Assembly (NCBI GenBank): GCA_035222895.1
Contig: JAVYIG010002198.1
Coordinates: 186,001-250,000, forward strand
Length of the DNA: 64,000 nucleotides
Direction of reading: 5' to 3'
DNA from: Strongylocentrotus droebachiensis
Lineage: Eukaryota; Echinodermata; Echinoidea; Camarodonta; Strongylocentrotidae
The position numbers and the translations under genes are program-made. The notes beneath the pieces were generated by a model. That model was not told the DNA's origin and made no database searches. It saw only the letters and a list, made by a program, of their open reading frames with translations. Each line of letters opens with the position of its first letter. Position 1 is the stretch's first letter. This document shows positions 9,199-59,579 of this stretch, in pieces.

Positions 9199-12100
9199 GT
9201 ATGTATTACTATTACTTAACAACTTAGAGGCGATGCAATGAATTATGAAAATGATGAACGTTGGCGCTAGTTCAGAAGTCTATCCAAAATTTGACCCGTA
9301 ACTCCGGCGTGGAGAATACCCTTCTAAAAGTCGAAAACATACCCAAAATGAAGTAAATATTCATCAAATGTCCAAATAAAGGTCATGATTTAAAAGTCGA
9401 CATGTTTGTTACCTGTTTCGTGTCAATTTTCTTATCTTTTTCAGGGTAGACTCTAGGTCTATTTTTCCTAAAAACAAAGACTTATAAATTCTATGCACTT
9501 TCTCACGAATGGGATTCACGGCAAACTGAAGCACAATACAATTACAGTACATACCGTCGGGTGCGGGCGTGCACGTGTGTAAAGTTAGCGACTATAATCT
9601 TAGTTAAATAACAGTCGTTAACTGAACATGAACACACGCGCGCGCCCGTACCCCACCGTCGGTACGGTAAGGCCCTATGCAATTGTATTGTCCTGCAGTT
9701 TGCTGTGAATCCCGTGAGAAAGTGCATTTTATAAGTCTTCGTTCTTTTTTTGCTCACAATAAATGTCCCAACATATCAAAGGTGTATGGGCAATATTGAT
9801 AATCATCCCTCTTTGGCCAAAATGGCAAGGGGTCGGGTTCAGCATTTTGACCAAAAATATGTACATTTTTGACCGCCTTTATTTCCTCACATACATGAAG
9901 AACCTCCCAACATCAGGACCCCATTTTGTCCCTTAATTTAAATAATCACTTTGTGCCAAATTATCATTTCTTTAAAAAAAATCCATCTTTTTTGTTCATT
10001 TGTTCATATTCACAATGTCCCCACAAATCTTAAGTCTTTTCACACCCCCGTTGGTCCCTTAGAGGCTTAGAGGCGCATTTGGGCAAATTTTGGAATATAT
10101 AAAAAATCATAACTTGTTGGCCACAATGGCAAGCGGTTAACGTGTTCAGCATTTATTTTGGCCACAATGGCAAGCGGTTAACGTGTTCAGCATTTTTACA
10201 AAAAATTAATATTAACAAATTAAAGAATATTAGTAGAAATCTTCGTCAAATCATGTCATCTCTCTGAGTAGTCCGTAGCTTAAAGGGATTGGATCGCCAG
10301 TTTCCATGTGCAGAAGGCCATAATTCGCTGACACCAGACTTGGTGGAAATACCATTAATGGGGGTACAAATTTGCACACAGCAAACCCATAGTCCAGTCA
10401 AGAATTACCCCCTAATCTCTCGAAGAGCTCGAGAGTCTTCGGGCAAATCAAAGCATTACATAAGGTCCAATGGTCATAAAACTCAAGGCTAATCCTGGTG
10501 ATTGACAACACCTGTTATTGGGTAAACACCCGAACGGTGTCGAATTCCCCATGAGAGCCGACTACTCAGTGACTTTAACATACATACTTAATAAAAGTAA
10601 TCATAAGGCTAAATAAAAAAAAAACATGTTTAGCGTCCTGTTTTTTTGAAAAATATGAAGGAGGAGGCCCTTTTTTTTTTTTTTTCAAAATGGCCGCTCG
10701 TTACATTTTCCCTCTCAGTCGACTATTTTCAAGATGGTTATTTGTTATGGCAAGGCCTTTTGTTCAGGTATATGCAGCAACAACAACAACAACGACAACA
10801 AATGCTTTATAATGAATTTCTTGGAATTTTATGATTTTTATCTTCTTTTTCCCCCCAGAATATGCTTTCAAAGCAATCAACCAAGGAGGCATGACATCAG
10901 TTGCAGTGAAGGGTCCAGACTGTGTTGTGGCCATTACACAGAAGAAAGTTCCTGTAAGTTCTATTATCCTTCTATGGTTATCTTAAAGCATGCTTTTTTT
11001 AAACCAAACCAAGTATTTTAAAAATATAGAATGATTCAGAGTTCAGATAACAAAAATAGATGAACCCAGTAAATTCAGAATTTCTTGAACGATGATGTGT
11101 ATATTTCAACTCAGCCAAGGCAGCAGGCAGAGGTTGAAATATAATTGCACAAAGGAAATCTGAATTTGGGGATGAAAGCGTTAAATATTTTTTCTATAAA
11201 TTAAGGGATTTGCTATTTCATCCCCCCCCCCCCACCATTTCTCTTCCTCTAGTCACCCTCTCACTCTAGTCACCCTCTCACTATGAAACCTGGAGCCTAC
11301 TGTATCAAATTTGTGAGGCTAAGATTGTTGTTGTTGTGATATGGCGTAGTTTCTTGTCCTCTCTTCATATTTTTGCTTTTTGGGATTGACAATAGCCAGT
11401 GGCATTGTGTTAATGAAATTAATTATGTCAGTAAAATGTTAATAGTTATTTTCTGTATTGTTATGTAGCTTGTTATTTTAAAGAATAAATTAGGAAGGAA
11501 AGGATGAAGTGGTTGAATATTAGTTGCGTTCAGTTCATTATGTTAAGACGTTAGTTTGAAGCCTCTGTTCGTATAATGAAACCAGCGATTTGCACCGAGG
11601 ATAGCCAGAAGTGTACATGTTTCGTAATCATGAGGTGCGTTTATCAGCGCTTTCAAATGTGTTTCAGGCAAATTTGCATGGTTATAAACCCAAGCCTGTT
11701 TTCAAACGTCTTTAGATATGGGTATATTGAAACACCAACAAAATTGCTTATTTCATTATGAGCCAGAATCACGTTTCTGAGAGATGATAAATGCAAAGCT
11801 TTTTTGATACACACATACATGCATACATGTAAATTGGACCTTCCCACTTCCCAGGCTAATTTTGGGTTTGGAAAAATAGTGTGCGCCATGTGCTGTTTTT
11901 CGCCTTGTGTACCGTAATAGCATGTATTTTCACAGCATCTTTATACTTGGCGCAGCCTACAAAAATTCTTAAAAATCAGTTCCCATTCAGTTAACATGCA
12001 GACTGTGCAGGAAGACTGTTGCACCGACGTACATGTATAGCAATAGTAACTTACTGATGGTGACATAGTGACATATTGATGGGGATGGATGTTTAAATCC

Positions 12101-15100
12101 GACATTTTTGTTCTAAAAATACTTGAGTACAGGTACATCTGTAAGAATCATATTCAAATCATAGCAGTTTCTTAATGTTTAATAGACCATTTAAAAAATG
12201 TAATCAAATTTATGCATATACCTGTACATTGTATGCCTTTGTTGCCTTTACACACTCGCCGTCATCAGTTGCTCATCTGAACCCTCATCCTAGTGGTTTA
12301 TCTTCATATTTTTCATCCTCATTCGTCTTTGCAACCGGTTATCATTTGATACATGTACAGTACATGCATGTAAGACTACTAAAGCTTTTACATTGGTACC
12401 ATCTGCCTTATGTTTCATTATACACCTATTTAAATAAAATATTTAATTTTCATTGTCAGGCTTCCATAGAATTGAATCTTAATCTCCTGTATTTCTACTA
12501 CACTTTTTATGTGCATTTATTGAAGTCTCAGTTTTATTATTCTGTTTTGTAACCTTCTTTTTGTAAATAATCCTCAATTACTTACATGTACTCTCCTGGT
12601 TCCTAATATATATATTTTTTGTAATCCCTTTCTCATGTACATGCAGGACAAGCTTCTTGACCCAATGACTGTCACACACATGTACAAAATCACAGAGCAC
12701 ATAGGATGTGCTATGACAGGCATGACAGGTATGTACATGTATCTAATTCTAAAATGATTACGAGCACATTTATTTACATTATTATTAATTTTGATGGTTT
12801 TGACCATTCTAAATGCCTTTGGTCATATATTGTTCCCTGTCAGCCAAGTGAATGAAAGAGATTAGATTTATCTTATAAGTATTAAACTCTTACCAGTATG
12901 TGGAATATCAATCATGTATTTTATGTTAAAGTGCATTTCTTCTTTTGCTATTCATTAAATTATATTTGATGTTTAAAATATACTTATTATAACCCTCACA
13001 ATGATCAAGCAACTATTCAATTAATCTTTTAGGCAGTATTTGAATATTTAAAAAAATAGTTATAAGTGGTTTCTAGGAAAATATAATTCATATTTTTAAA
13101 TTTTCCTTTAAACAAAAAAGTAAAGATGCTTTTCTTTTACATACCAAGACAAAATACTAACAAGTTTTACATTCTAAAAAAATCTTGCCAAAGTATGGAA
13201 CTAGTTCCCATTAACAAGTTCACCTAAATATTAGTAATACACAAATTTATGAGTATATCTTTTGTACATTAAATAGTATGCAGAGCTATGTCTAAATATC
13301 GTTTTAAAACCATTACTGTTCAATCAACATTAGTACTTTTATGTTATGTATACCGGTACATGTATCAGTATTATTCTTTGCATTGTATGATTGTTCAAAA
13401 TATAATTTATTGTCATTATTGTGATGTGTTGTTGTTGATACATTCAAATTCAATTCAAATTCAACTCTGGCTGGAAGGAACCATTCAAACAATTATAAAA
13501 GTTTAAAATAATATCTTACACTTTGGAACTTGGAAAACTTATCTTTCTTTCTGAGATTCAAATAAAGCTCATATATTGTAAAGTTTTATACAGTTTCATA
13601 ATGCTTTTATAAAGATAAAGAATGATTATGCAAGGAACTTGGCTCGTGAAATGTATTTCTTGTATTAAACTTTCAATCTTGATGACAGTATAATAGTTAA
13701 CATATCTCCAAAATACAGAGTAAACCTTTCAAAATGGACAAGGCAAATGTCTGACCTGGTGATAACATGTTGTATGTTTTTCATCCCCAGCCGACAGCAG
13801 GTCCCAGGTATTCCGAGCCCGAGTAGAGGCAGCCAACTGGAAGTACAAGTATGGTTACGAGATCCCTGTTGAGATGCTTTGTAAGAGGATGGCGGACATA
13901 TCACAGGTTTACACACAGAGTGCACAGATGAGGCCCCTAGGATGCAGTAAGTATACAGGCATCAGGGGTGGATCCATGAATGAAAGGGGGGGGGGGGGGG
14001 GGAGGGTGCCGTTTCCAACTTTCATAAAATTACATCTGAGATGCATGGCCCTACGTGTTATCAATGTCTGTAATATGGTGTAATATTGAAGCAATATTGA
14101 AGCCCTAACAAAATTGCGCTTCAAAATGATCATGAAATACTTTAAAAAAAGTAAAAAACTTTGAGTGACCGGTTTTACCATACTCATTTTCCCCAATAGA
14201 CTGTAGTGTGAATATATTTTTAATGAGAGAAGCGAACAGCTTGTCAAAGTCATGGGATTCCTAACTGACTTAAAGGTTTATAATTATGATTGCAGCATGA
14301 ACTAAATCCAGGATTTTGTTTCAGAATCTGATGCAATGTTACCGAGTCACTTTAAATATGCCCAGGAACATGTGGGAAATCTTGCTGATTATGTTTTTTC
14401 TTCAAATATTTAAACGCCCTTCTGGTTAACAGGGAAAATGGCTTTAAATAAGGCATAGTACATGTCACATTTGGAATGGAAAAGAAAAAAACTATGGTTT
14501 TACTAATTTTCATGAAACAAACCAAGTTATTCACCATGCATTGAGCATTATCCCAACAAAGTATCAGATTAAATCTTGAATATTATATTCCAAGTCTGGT
14601 AGAGCCAACCACAATGATTATGTGCTTACCTTAACATGTGCATGTGTGAATGTATACCCTCCTGTCTATAGCTACATGTATGTTTTTACTAGCATTCTCA
14701 ACTGCCCTTTCTATGAAACAGGTATGATCCTTCTGGGCTGGGACGAGGAGCTTGGCCCTCAGCTATACAAGACGGATCCAGCGGGGTACTTCTGCGGCTA
14801 CAAGGCCACCAGCGTAGGGGTCAAGCAGACAGAGGCCAACAGCTTCTTGGAGAAGAAGCTCAAGAAGAAGCAGGACTTCACCTACGACCAAGCAGTCGAG
14901 GTAACGTTTGTTTTGGAGTTCACCACATTAGTCTCCAGGGTCAAGCCCTTTTCATTCATGATACATTTCAAGTCTAGGTTTTTTACTTTGGACGTTGTGG
15001 GTTGTACACTATCAATCACCATGACCCTGTGATGTAGCTAATGCTGCATTTATAAAGTTAAAATCAGCTTGAATTAGTCCGGGTACAGGGAACCTGCTTA

Positions 15101-17514
15101 AGCTATCCACTGTCTATAAAGACCACATTATTTGTTTCCCGTCAATCAAAATTGTTGTGTTTACAAACCTGTCTATAAAGACCATCTGCTTGTATAGATC
15201 ACTTTTCTTGTCCCTGAGCAATCTTTATGTGTAGGTTTTACTGTATTTTTGCTTTCAAGTGTCAAACAGAGTTTGATATCTGATGTGAAATGGGGTTGTT
15301 TTTAGTCGAAAAGGTGCTATTTGAATGCAAACTGCATATATTACGTGTTAGTAGGGCTAGCCATAATGTTTTGTTCTACCTAGCAGCAACTAATATGCAA
15401 TTCGCATTTCGACTATTTATGACGGATGAAAGAAATAATTTGTATCGAGGCACTTCACAAAGACCTATGCATTAAATTTGGTGACATATCAAAAATGGCC
15501 TATTGTTACAAGTCGTACTATTGAAAATTTGGGTCTATCCATACAGACTAGGTTCCCAATGATGTTGATAGGTAATATGTACCTTGGTACCTGATTGATG
15601 TTGGTATTGTGCAGGGAAGGAAGCGAGGTGACACAGATAGTAATCTCATAAATAAATAGAACTTTGGATCACCCATGGTCAGAACTTTATAGCCTTCCAG
15701 GAGTGCACTCTTTATGTATCCATGTATGTGTTTCAATGCATATGATGTGACTAGGAATGTAATGCATCACTTTACGATTATTGCAGGGTGCCTTGTTATA
15801 AATTATTTTTGTTTATAAGTCATTTCTTTGCAATATGGAGTAAGAAAGTTGACAATTCCATCAAGGGTAAAAAACTGCATTTATTGATAACATTAATATA
15901 ATCTTGCGGGATCTGTTCAGGAATTTAAAGTTGCAAGATCACTTTGAATAAAAGTATAACTGTTGTAATAAACAATTGAACTAGGGGCTTTTCTGTACAT
16001 AAAATATCTTCTGGTTAGGGTTTTCGGTTGTGTATAGCATGTTTAGCAAGTTGCTTGAGCAATGAAGTTTTTCTGTACATCGGTCTTGCTAGTGAAATAA
16101 AATAAAAACATAGAAACTTGTACATCAATTTACACAAAATTTTCTTCACACTATGCAAATTGTACATATTATAATACGCTCATTACTAAAAAAATGAAGG
16201 CTTCTGCATACATGATCTATGTTATCTTGATATATTGCATGTAGACCAGTAGGAAGCATTTGAAATAGTTTTTATCTCTTCTTCCACCTTTGTTTTTTGT
16301 ATGTATGTCATATCAGACTGCCATCAAGTGTCTGTCATCTGTGCTGTCAGCTGACTTCAAACCAACAGAGATCGAGGTAGCAGTAGTCACAAGAGACAAC
16401 CAAGCGTTCAGGTGAATTATCAGTACTAACCATGTAGAATATTGTGTCATTTGGGTAATTCCATGAAGTAGGGACCCACTTAAGTGATTCTAGGTATGAG
16501 GATGCAATATTATGCTTGGAAATCACTTTACAATCTTTACAATCCACCATTACGTGTGGGATACCAAGAATGTCATGAATGAATGGTGGTTATTTTACCC
16601 GACTGCTAAGAAAGCATAAATGCTTGTAAGTAAGCAACCAGACGGCTTTAGGTCCTCTCCGAGGGACCTGGTAATGAGGATTAATGCCTTACCAAAGGGT
16701 ACTAGCGCATTGCCTTGGTTTCGAACCTGGGTTACCGGATTACGAGACCACTGCTCTACCGACTGAGCTATCGCACCTCCCCATTATGAGTCGTAAAGTG
16801 GGTCCCTAATTTATGGAATTACCCAAATTGAGTCAGAATTAGGGAAAACCCAAAGTAGACAATTTCTAACAAGGAATTGAATTACTGTACTTAAATAGTT
16901 TGTGTGAAGACATGACAGGCAAATTTGGGGCTCCCAACACTTAAAGAGGGGCTTTAAAATTCCATTGGATTGACAATAAATAAACAAATGATGAGGGGGT
17001 TTAATAATAGAATATATTGTGTGGGTTGGATTGTAGACTATACCATGAAAATACATTGTGCCTTCTCATGCTCATCTTCTCTCTAATGCACATTTCTCTT
17101 TCCTCATCTTCTTCTCCCCCACATGCAGCTCATTATTTTCTGTACCCCTGATCTCTCACTTCTTTTTTGGCATTGTCTACTCTGTTTTTATGACTGTGTT
17201 CTTCTATCTTTGTCATTTAAAGTACTGTCCGTTCTCGTCTCTATATCCCCCTTTGTAGTTAGGCTCGTTTAACTTAATTACTCATTATTCCCAAGTATCA
17301 TTTAAGGTGTCATTGCTTTTTAGTCCCTCTGTTTCCAATATTTGTTATTTCTACATTTGGTGTAAATGTTTGGTTGGAGACATAAATTTAAATTGAATTT
17401 TGCAACCGTCAGTTGTTTCAACACTGTATTTTTCTTTGTTTATATTCCTAATGCAGAACGCTATCTGAAGAAGAAATTGATGGTCACTTAGTTGCCATTG
17501 CAGAGAAGGATTAA
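9123..17514 (+). CDS. PSMA6: Proteasome subunit alpha type-6 (complete, 7 exons)
   Basis: The gene encodes a structural subunit of the outer alpha ring of the 20S proteasome core, which gates substrate entry in cytosol and nucleus. Seven exons join in frame: 9123-9198, 10859-10951 extended to 10953, 12647-12728, 13791-13946, 14722-14900, 16317-16411 and 17457-17514. The total is 741 nt and 246 aa, the usual family length. The protein starts [20 protein letters not shown] and carries the alpha-subunit signature [15 protein letters not shown], split by intron 1. Also recognisable are [11 protein letters not shown], the ADSR turn, [29 protein letters not shown] and DPAGY-CGYKAT. It ends AEKD, as animal alpha-6 does. 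All introns begin GT and end AG. It is convergent with the PPP2R5D-like gene. No disruption is seen. Confidence 0.97.
9477..9739. mobile_element. Fold-back element in PSMA6 intron 1
   Basis: The two halves of this 263-bp segment are imperfect inverted copies. The left arm begins AAGACTTATAAATTCTATGC and the right arm ends GTGCATTTTATAAGTCTT. Internal matching words include CTCACGAATGGGATTCACGG against GTGAATCCCGTGAG, and CAATACAATT against AATTGTATTG. The arms are about 100-110 bp with visible divergence. The loop contains GCGCGCGC. No clear target duplication was found. Confidence 0.7.
9790..10195 (-). repeat. Inverted copies of the 7845-8510 repeat family
   Basis: TTGGCCAAAATGGCAAGGGG (about 9814) and related words match the reverse complement of the upstream array. 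TTTCCTCACATACATG (about 9882) matches the complement of its TGAGGAAA zone. At the end a 38-bp segment starting TTGGCCACAATGGCAAGCGG occurs twice with period 41 (10117-10154 and 10158-10195), apparently identical and so recently duplicated. It lies in PSMA6 intron 1. Confidence 0.6.
10264..10569. mobile_element. Possible small element with 10-bp inverted ends
   Basis: CTGAGTAGTC (10264-10273) is exactly complementary to GACTACTCAG (10560-10569). The interior has no gene, and its higher GC content contrasts with the flanks. No target duplication was found, and ten bases could match by chance. Confidence 0.25.
10859..10953 (+). CDS. PSMA6: PSMA6 exon 2
   Basis: Begins after a TTTTTCCCCCCAG acceptor, completes codon 26 (E) and codes for [18 protein letters not shown] and on to KKVP. 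It ends at phase 0 before GTAAGT. It carries the second half of the alpha-subunit signature. Confidence 0.95.
10954..12646 (+). other. PSMA6 intron 2, no recognised gene
   Basis: Holds a C run at about 11222-11233, a 17-bp tandem pair CTAGTCACCCTCTCACT (about 11250-11283) and AT-rich sequence with scattered ACATGTAC words. Short frames, including one at 12175-12552, lack coding character. Confidence 0.5.
12647..12728 (+). CDS. PSMA6: PSMA6 exon 3
   Basis: Follows TACATGCAG. Codes for [20 protein letters not shown] through MTGMT plus one base, with donor G|GTATGT. The TVTH and ITE-IGC-MTGMT pattern is the conserved first helix region of the alpha-6 fold. Confidence 0.95.
13791..13946 (+). CDS. 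PSMA6: PSMA6 exon 4
   Basis: Follows CATCCCCAG. Codes for [40 protein letters not shown] and [12 protein letters not shown], plus one base, with donor A|GTAAGT. It is the most conserved part of the protein in this window. Confidence 0.96.
14722..14900 (+). CDS. PSMA6: PSMA6 exon 5
   Basis: Follows ATGAAACAG, completes a serine codon and codes for [40 protein letters not shown] and the lysine-rich [19 protein letters not shown]. It ends at phase 0 before GTAACG. The longer open frame 14622-15032 is this exon read through its flanks. Confidence 0.96.
15076..15245. mobile_element. Degraded Tc1/mariner-like MITE
   Basis: Contains words shared with the TA-flanked MITE at 35649-35801: AACCTGCTT, CTGTCTATAAAGACCA (twice), TTTGTTTCCC and AACCTGTCTA-AAAGACCA. 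The ends are too decayed to pair well. It lies in PSMA6 intron 5. Confidence 0.4.
16317..16411 (+). CDS. PSMA6: PSMA6 exon 6
   Basis: Follows CATATCAG. Codes for [20 protein letters not shown] and [11 protein letters not shown], then two bases of an arginine codon, with donor AG|GTGAAT. The DFKP-EIEV motif is typical of alpha-6. Confidence 0.96.
16448..16829. mobile_element. MITE with 34-bp inverted ends containing a SINE
   Basis: The ends at 16448-16481 and 16796-16829 are inverted copies over 34 bp with a few mismatches, sharing TTTGGGTAATTCCAT and TAGGGACCCACTT. The middle holds a minus-strand tRNA-derived SINE (16595-16780). Either the SINE inserted into the MITE or the transposon ends captured a SINE. 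No unambiguous target duplication was found. It lies in PSMA6 intron 6 and could fold into a long hairpin in the pre-mRNA. Confidence 0.7.
16595..16780 (-). mobile_element. tRNA-derived SINE
   Basis: Read on the minus strand, it starts GGAGGTGCGATAGCTCAGTC with an A box TAGCTCAGTCGG (16759-16770) and a B box GGTTCGAAACC (16717-16727). The anticodon-like loop CTCGTAA resembles a threonine-type tRNA. The body reads CCCTCGGAGAGGACCTAAAG, then GGTTGCTTACTTACAAGC and CTTTCTTAGCAGTCGGGTAA. The body signature is shared with the SINE at 95-400. Confidence 0.8.
17457..17514 (+). CDS. PSMA6: PSMA6 exon 7 with stop
   Basis: Follows TAATGCAG, completes the arginine codon and codes for [18 protein letters not shown], then TAA at 17512-17514. 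The ending matches the alpha-6 C-terminus. Confidence 0.96.
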
Positions 17515-20500
17515 CCAGGGAGTCCAGTAACATGATTATTCCAATTCTGTGTCAGGATTTCAAAGGCAGAGGTCATTCCAAAAATACAAATCAGGAGTTC
17601 CCCATTCGATGATCCGCATATTTTGCAAATGTCAATTTCATAAAATAAGCGAGACCAGTTAATTCTTCTGAGAAACTGCATTAACAAACTATAGTGATAT
17701 CTATGGATGGACTTCACCATGTTTGTTTTAAAAAAGACATGCTGCCCTAATCTCCTATTCCACATTAAAATGCCCAATGTATTCGATAGTAACCATCTTT
17801 AAAAAAACCATAGAACCACTAGGAAGGCTTATTTCAGATAGTGGCATCTGCCTTTGAAAATCCCACTTTTGTACATTAGTTTGATACTTTCTGTTAACAA
17901 CACTGACATAGCCAGTGTTGATAAATGTGTGTATTGTCTGTACTTTTTTTTTCTTCTTTCAAGGCAGTTTAAAAAAAAAAGAATCAATCATTATAAGCAG
18001 TCGATTGTAATTCTCAATACTGGTACGTTGCGCCATTGGATTAAACATGACAATTTTTAGAATTAAATTCTCTGCTTTTGCCACGATTAAAATATCCTAT
18101 AAAGCTGTTTCTTGCACGAGTCAAATGTCAGCTGCGAACGGTTACCATTCATATTTATCTGATAAACATGCTAGGATTTCAGGGATCATTGACCTATAAG
18201 TAATTTCAAAATACAAACCCCATCAAACTTGTTGGATGCCTTAATTGTCCCAACTTGCAAGTCATCACACATCTCTAGAGTGTATTATCCCAAATCATTT
18301 TTGTATGCGTATTACATATTCAAACATATTGGCGCTACCAAGCATTGTATCCCTTTATTGAATGTAATTATTCTAGCATGTTTATCTGTGAATACCAACA
18401 CTTGCGGAATGGAAATCCTATGACAATATGTATATCCCGTTTTTGTTTGTTTAATGAAATTGATTAAATATACGTGAATAAAAACAGACAGACCAGAGTT
18501 TGAATTATTCTTTTTCTCATTCACAAAGCACAAATGGATATCATCATCAACCACATTTCACAACGTCATTGTTAGATTTGTATTTTATACATTATTGTCA
18601 CTACTACATATCATACAACGGTGCTAAACATGAGGAAGCATGTTCATTTCAAAGATTTCTCTTATCTAACCTCTACGTGTGCTGACAGGAGAAGAAAATA
18701 AAAGAGAGAAACCCATTTAGTGTACACATCAAAAAGCCATGTTTTCAGAAGCACATCAAGTATTCTGAATACAGTTTTAAAATTCATAATCCAGCCCACA
18801 TTTGTGAGATCATATATCTTTATAAATTCAGTGCACTAAATTTGAAGTGCTTTATACAGAACATTGAACTTACACAGCTGATAAATAAGGGTTAAATTTA
18901 AAGCTCTCCATAGAAATTCAAAAAACTTTTAACTAATCTTTCCAACAAATACGATTGTTACTAGGTCTATAAAATGCTTCAAACACAATCCAGGATACTT
19001 GCATATATCATAGGTGGGAAAACAAAGGTTGCTTCTGTATAATGCATTTGTCAATTGTAGTGGCCGAGAGGGAAATGGTTGTTTATATCAATTAAACCAT
19101 ATTTCAGTTACTTGGTACGCTCTGTAGCTCAATTCCCGCCCAAATCTTTTGGTTAGCTTAAATTTCGCCCGGTATATTCCCGATCCACCCGGGCCAAAAA
19201 AAACAACTAAAATCCCTGGCCATCCCCAAATTAATTCCATATTCTTTTTCATAAATTGCATACTAGGATTGATTACCTGTAGTTAATAATTCTCCTAAAA
19301 TGTAATACTGGAAAGGTCTTGAATTACATCAGCATTAGAAGTGGGACTGCACTACTACTGTCTACTTGTGCCCTCTATATATAGCATGGTCCCCTTTTTC
19401 TTATGTTAATTGAGAGCTGATTTGATAAGATGATAAGATGACCATGCAGGGACTACTTGTACTTAAAAAAAAACTATTTAACACAACCTGATATATGTAT
19501 AATGGCATATCACATATTGTCTTCTAAATAATATAAATACAAATCACTGTAATACCCCATAACTGGCCTTTTTGCATACAAATGCTTTACTGTGCCCAGC
19601 TATTGTGCATGTGTTTTTGTCTTTTGTGATCTCTAATTTTATAATGTAACATTGCATAAACTATGATTTCTATACAAAAGAAATTTGTATTTGGTATATG
19701 GTATTTTAAACAACACATTTATCAAATCAACAAACATTGATTTGGTGCACTAACTCAAATATAAAAACAACCAAATTGACCCTGAATAGTGCATAGTGTT
19801 ACCAGTGATAAGAACAATACTAATAAAAGCATATCGTATGCCAAAAACCAGAAGAATATTAAATCTAGGTAAAATACTTATACTCTCTAGTTGAATTAAA
19901 AGCTGACTGAAACAATAAATGCCCACTAATGCATGTAATTGTACCACACTTTTTTTTTTGGGGGGGGGGGGGGTGTCAGAAAATAGTCGCCCACATTGAC
20001 AGTGAACTACTTAATAATTTTAGATAACAAATAAATGACAATGTATAATCATCACAATTTTAGTAGGAAGTTCAGAGAATCTGAGAAGAGACATATAGAG
20101 ATTGTGCACCGAGACATAAAAGGCGTGTAGAACTACCACAGGGTTATACACTGATCTAGAGCAGGGACATAAGTAGGCACTTTGTAACACAATAACCATC
20201 CATACAGTGTACATAAATGTTTCCTTTCTTTATACATGTTAACAAGAGACCACAATATGTCTAACCACATCCAATAAAATTAGGTTATATAATACCCACA
20301 ACCTATTTCGGGTTGTTGTTAAAGCAAACCAATGAATTAAACAAGTGCTCTACATTTGGTATTATCAAATATATATACCTATGCCAGTCAGTAAGCATAT
20401 ACTGTATCATATCCAGTCTACATTAACATCTAAACAAAAAACAAAAAAAAATTGAATAGCAACACTCAGAACCCTAGGCTACTTCTAGAGTAGGCTTTTC

Positions 20501-21558
20501 CAACACTCCTTCTCTGCTATCGTAATGGTGAATGTCTTTGGAAAGAGAAGATAACATCTTAGGCAATTTGCAAACAATTATCAACAAATTCAGGTAGATA
20601 AATAAAGCACTACATCGGTAAAAGGCAATAAGATTCGCCAAATAGAATCAACAATCTGCATACAAATTGTTGACCCTTTTCTTTAAGGGACTTTTCATTC
20701 ATTAAACTACATTTTATTGGTAGACAGAAAGCAAATGCGCAGTGTGTAAGCTGCAAAAGCAGTCAAAAATACTCTTTCCAGAAACGATACGACCCAATTA
20801 AGCAGTGAATGCAACATGTTCATAATGCCTCACACAAAGACACTGTGTACCTATTTTACCCAAAAAATAACTACACGGTAGAAGTGTACACTTTTTAAAA
20901 ACAAAAAATAAGCTGTCCAAACAGCACAAATCAGTCAATGAATTCAGCACTACAAAAATAGGATTCCATATACACATTAGCCCTACAATCATCCCGATGT
21001 AGGAATTGATAAACATGATCGTCACGAGCTGGCTTCTGATGTAAGCCGATGAACAACATTGCTATATTTGTCTTACAATTCAAAGACAAGTATATTTTCT
21101 TTGATTATTTACAAAATGTAGTTTGTAAAAACTCCTTTTTTTTATCAAATGGACAGAGCCCCAAAGAGGACATGAATTAATGGCACTGGATGAACGCAGG
21201 GTACAGAATAAGGGAGCTACACGGATCTGTAATAAGTGATCACATATTTTCAACAATGCAAGCGGGTGGGGGATGCAAAGAAACAGCAAGAAGTTCTTGA
21301 GACAGGAATGCATTAGAGAAAGTAAAACGGAAATGTGGAGGCACAGTAGTGTTTTTAAAACGTCTTCTGGAGATTAACGAGAGAATAGGTTACTAAGAGG
21401 ATGTAGAAATGCGTTCATACACAATGCAGTTATATTTTTCAGTTCAGAGAGAAAGGGGGACAGGGGGTAATACTCTGATAAATTTTCCAAAAAAGGATTT
21501 TAAATCGATAGCAAACAAAAGAAGGCCCAAGTACAACAAGGGCATCTTGGAGTAAGAC
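17515..21558. other. Convergent intergenic region with both 3' UTRs
   Basis: No exon was recognised. It should contain the 3' UTRs of PSMA6 (plus) and of the PPP2R5D-like gene (minus). Candidate polyadenylation signals are AATAAA at 18477-18482 for PSMA6 and its complement TTTATT at 20713-20718 for PPP2R5D; these are guesses, as such hexamers are common in AT-rich DNA. A partial family A repeat (19340-19465) and a G run (about 19960-19973) are the only other items noted. Confidence 0.45.
19340..19465 (+). repeat. Dispersed MITE family A, truncated copy
   Basis: Shares GGACTGCACTACTACTGTCTACTTGTGCCCTCTATAT-like wording, TGGTCCCC, GAGAGCTGATTTGATAAGAT and CATGCAGGGA with the copies at 2737-2940 and 25044-25230, but lacks part of the middle. 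Same orientation as the others. Confidence 0.5.
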
Positions 21559-59267
<37,709 letters not shown>

Positions 59268-59579
59268 CTGTGAAGAAACAAAACAAAGAAAATAACATTT
59301 TCGCCCCTAATAACATGTGGTTATACAATATTTTCATCACTCATGTGCCAAAACCTATGCGGGAGTGTGTCATGAATTCACTGCTGCACTAGTGTAAAAG
59401 AAACACCAAAATTAATGTAAACAGTAGTGAAATGTACCCAAACAAAATCAGAGCTGACCACCTGTTTACAATAGACAATACAATACCAACATAGGAGTTG
59501 CTATGTCAGATGTGCTGTAGCCTCACCAGGACAAGCAAGGTGATGTGGAGGTATTGTATGAAAGAATGCAATTCACCTG

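Noticed and set aside
12175-12552. 125-codon plus-strand ORF in PSMA6 intron 2
   Set aside because: Composition is AT-driven, with no conserved motif, and it lies wholly inside an intron bounded by good exons.
14622-15032. 136-codon ORF as a separate gene
   Set aside because: It is PSMA6 exon 5 (14722-14900) read through its splice sites in the same frame.
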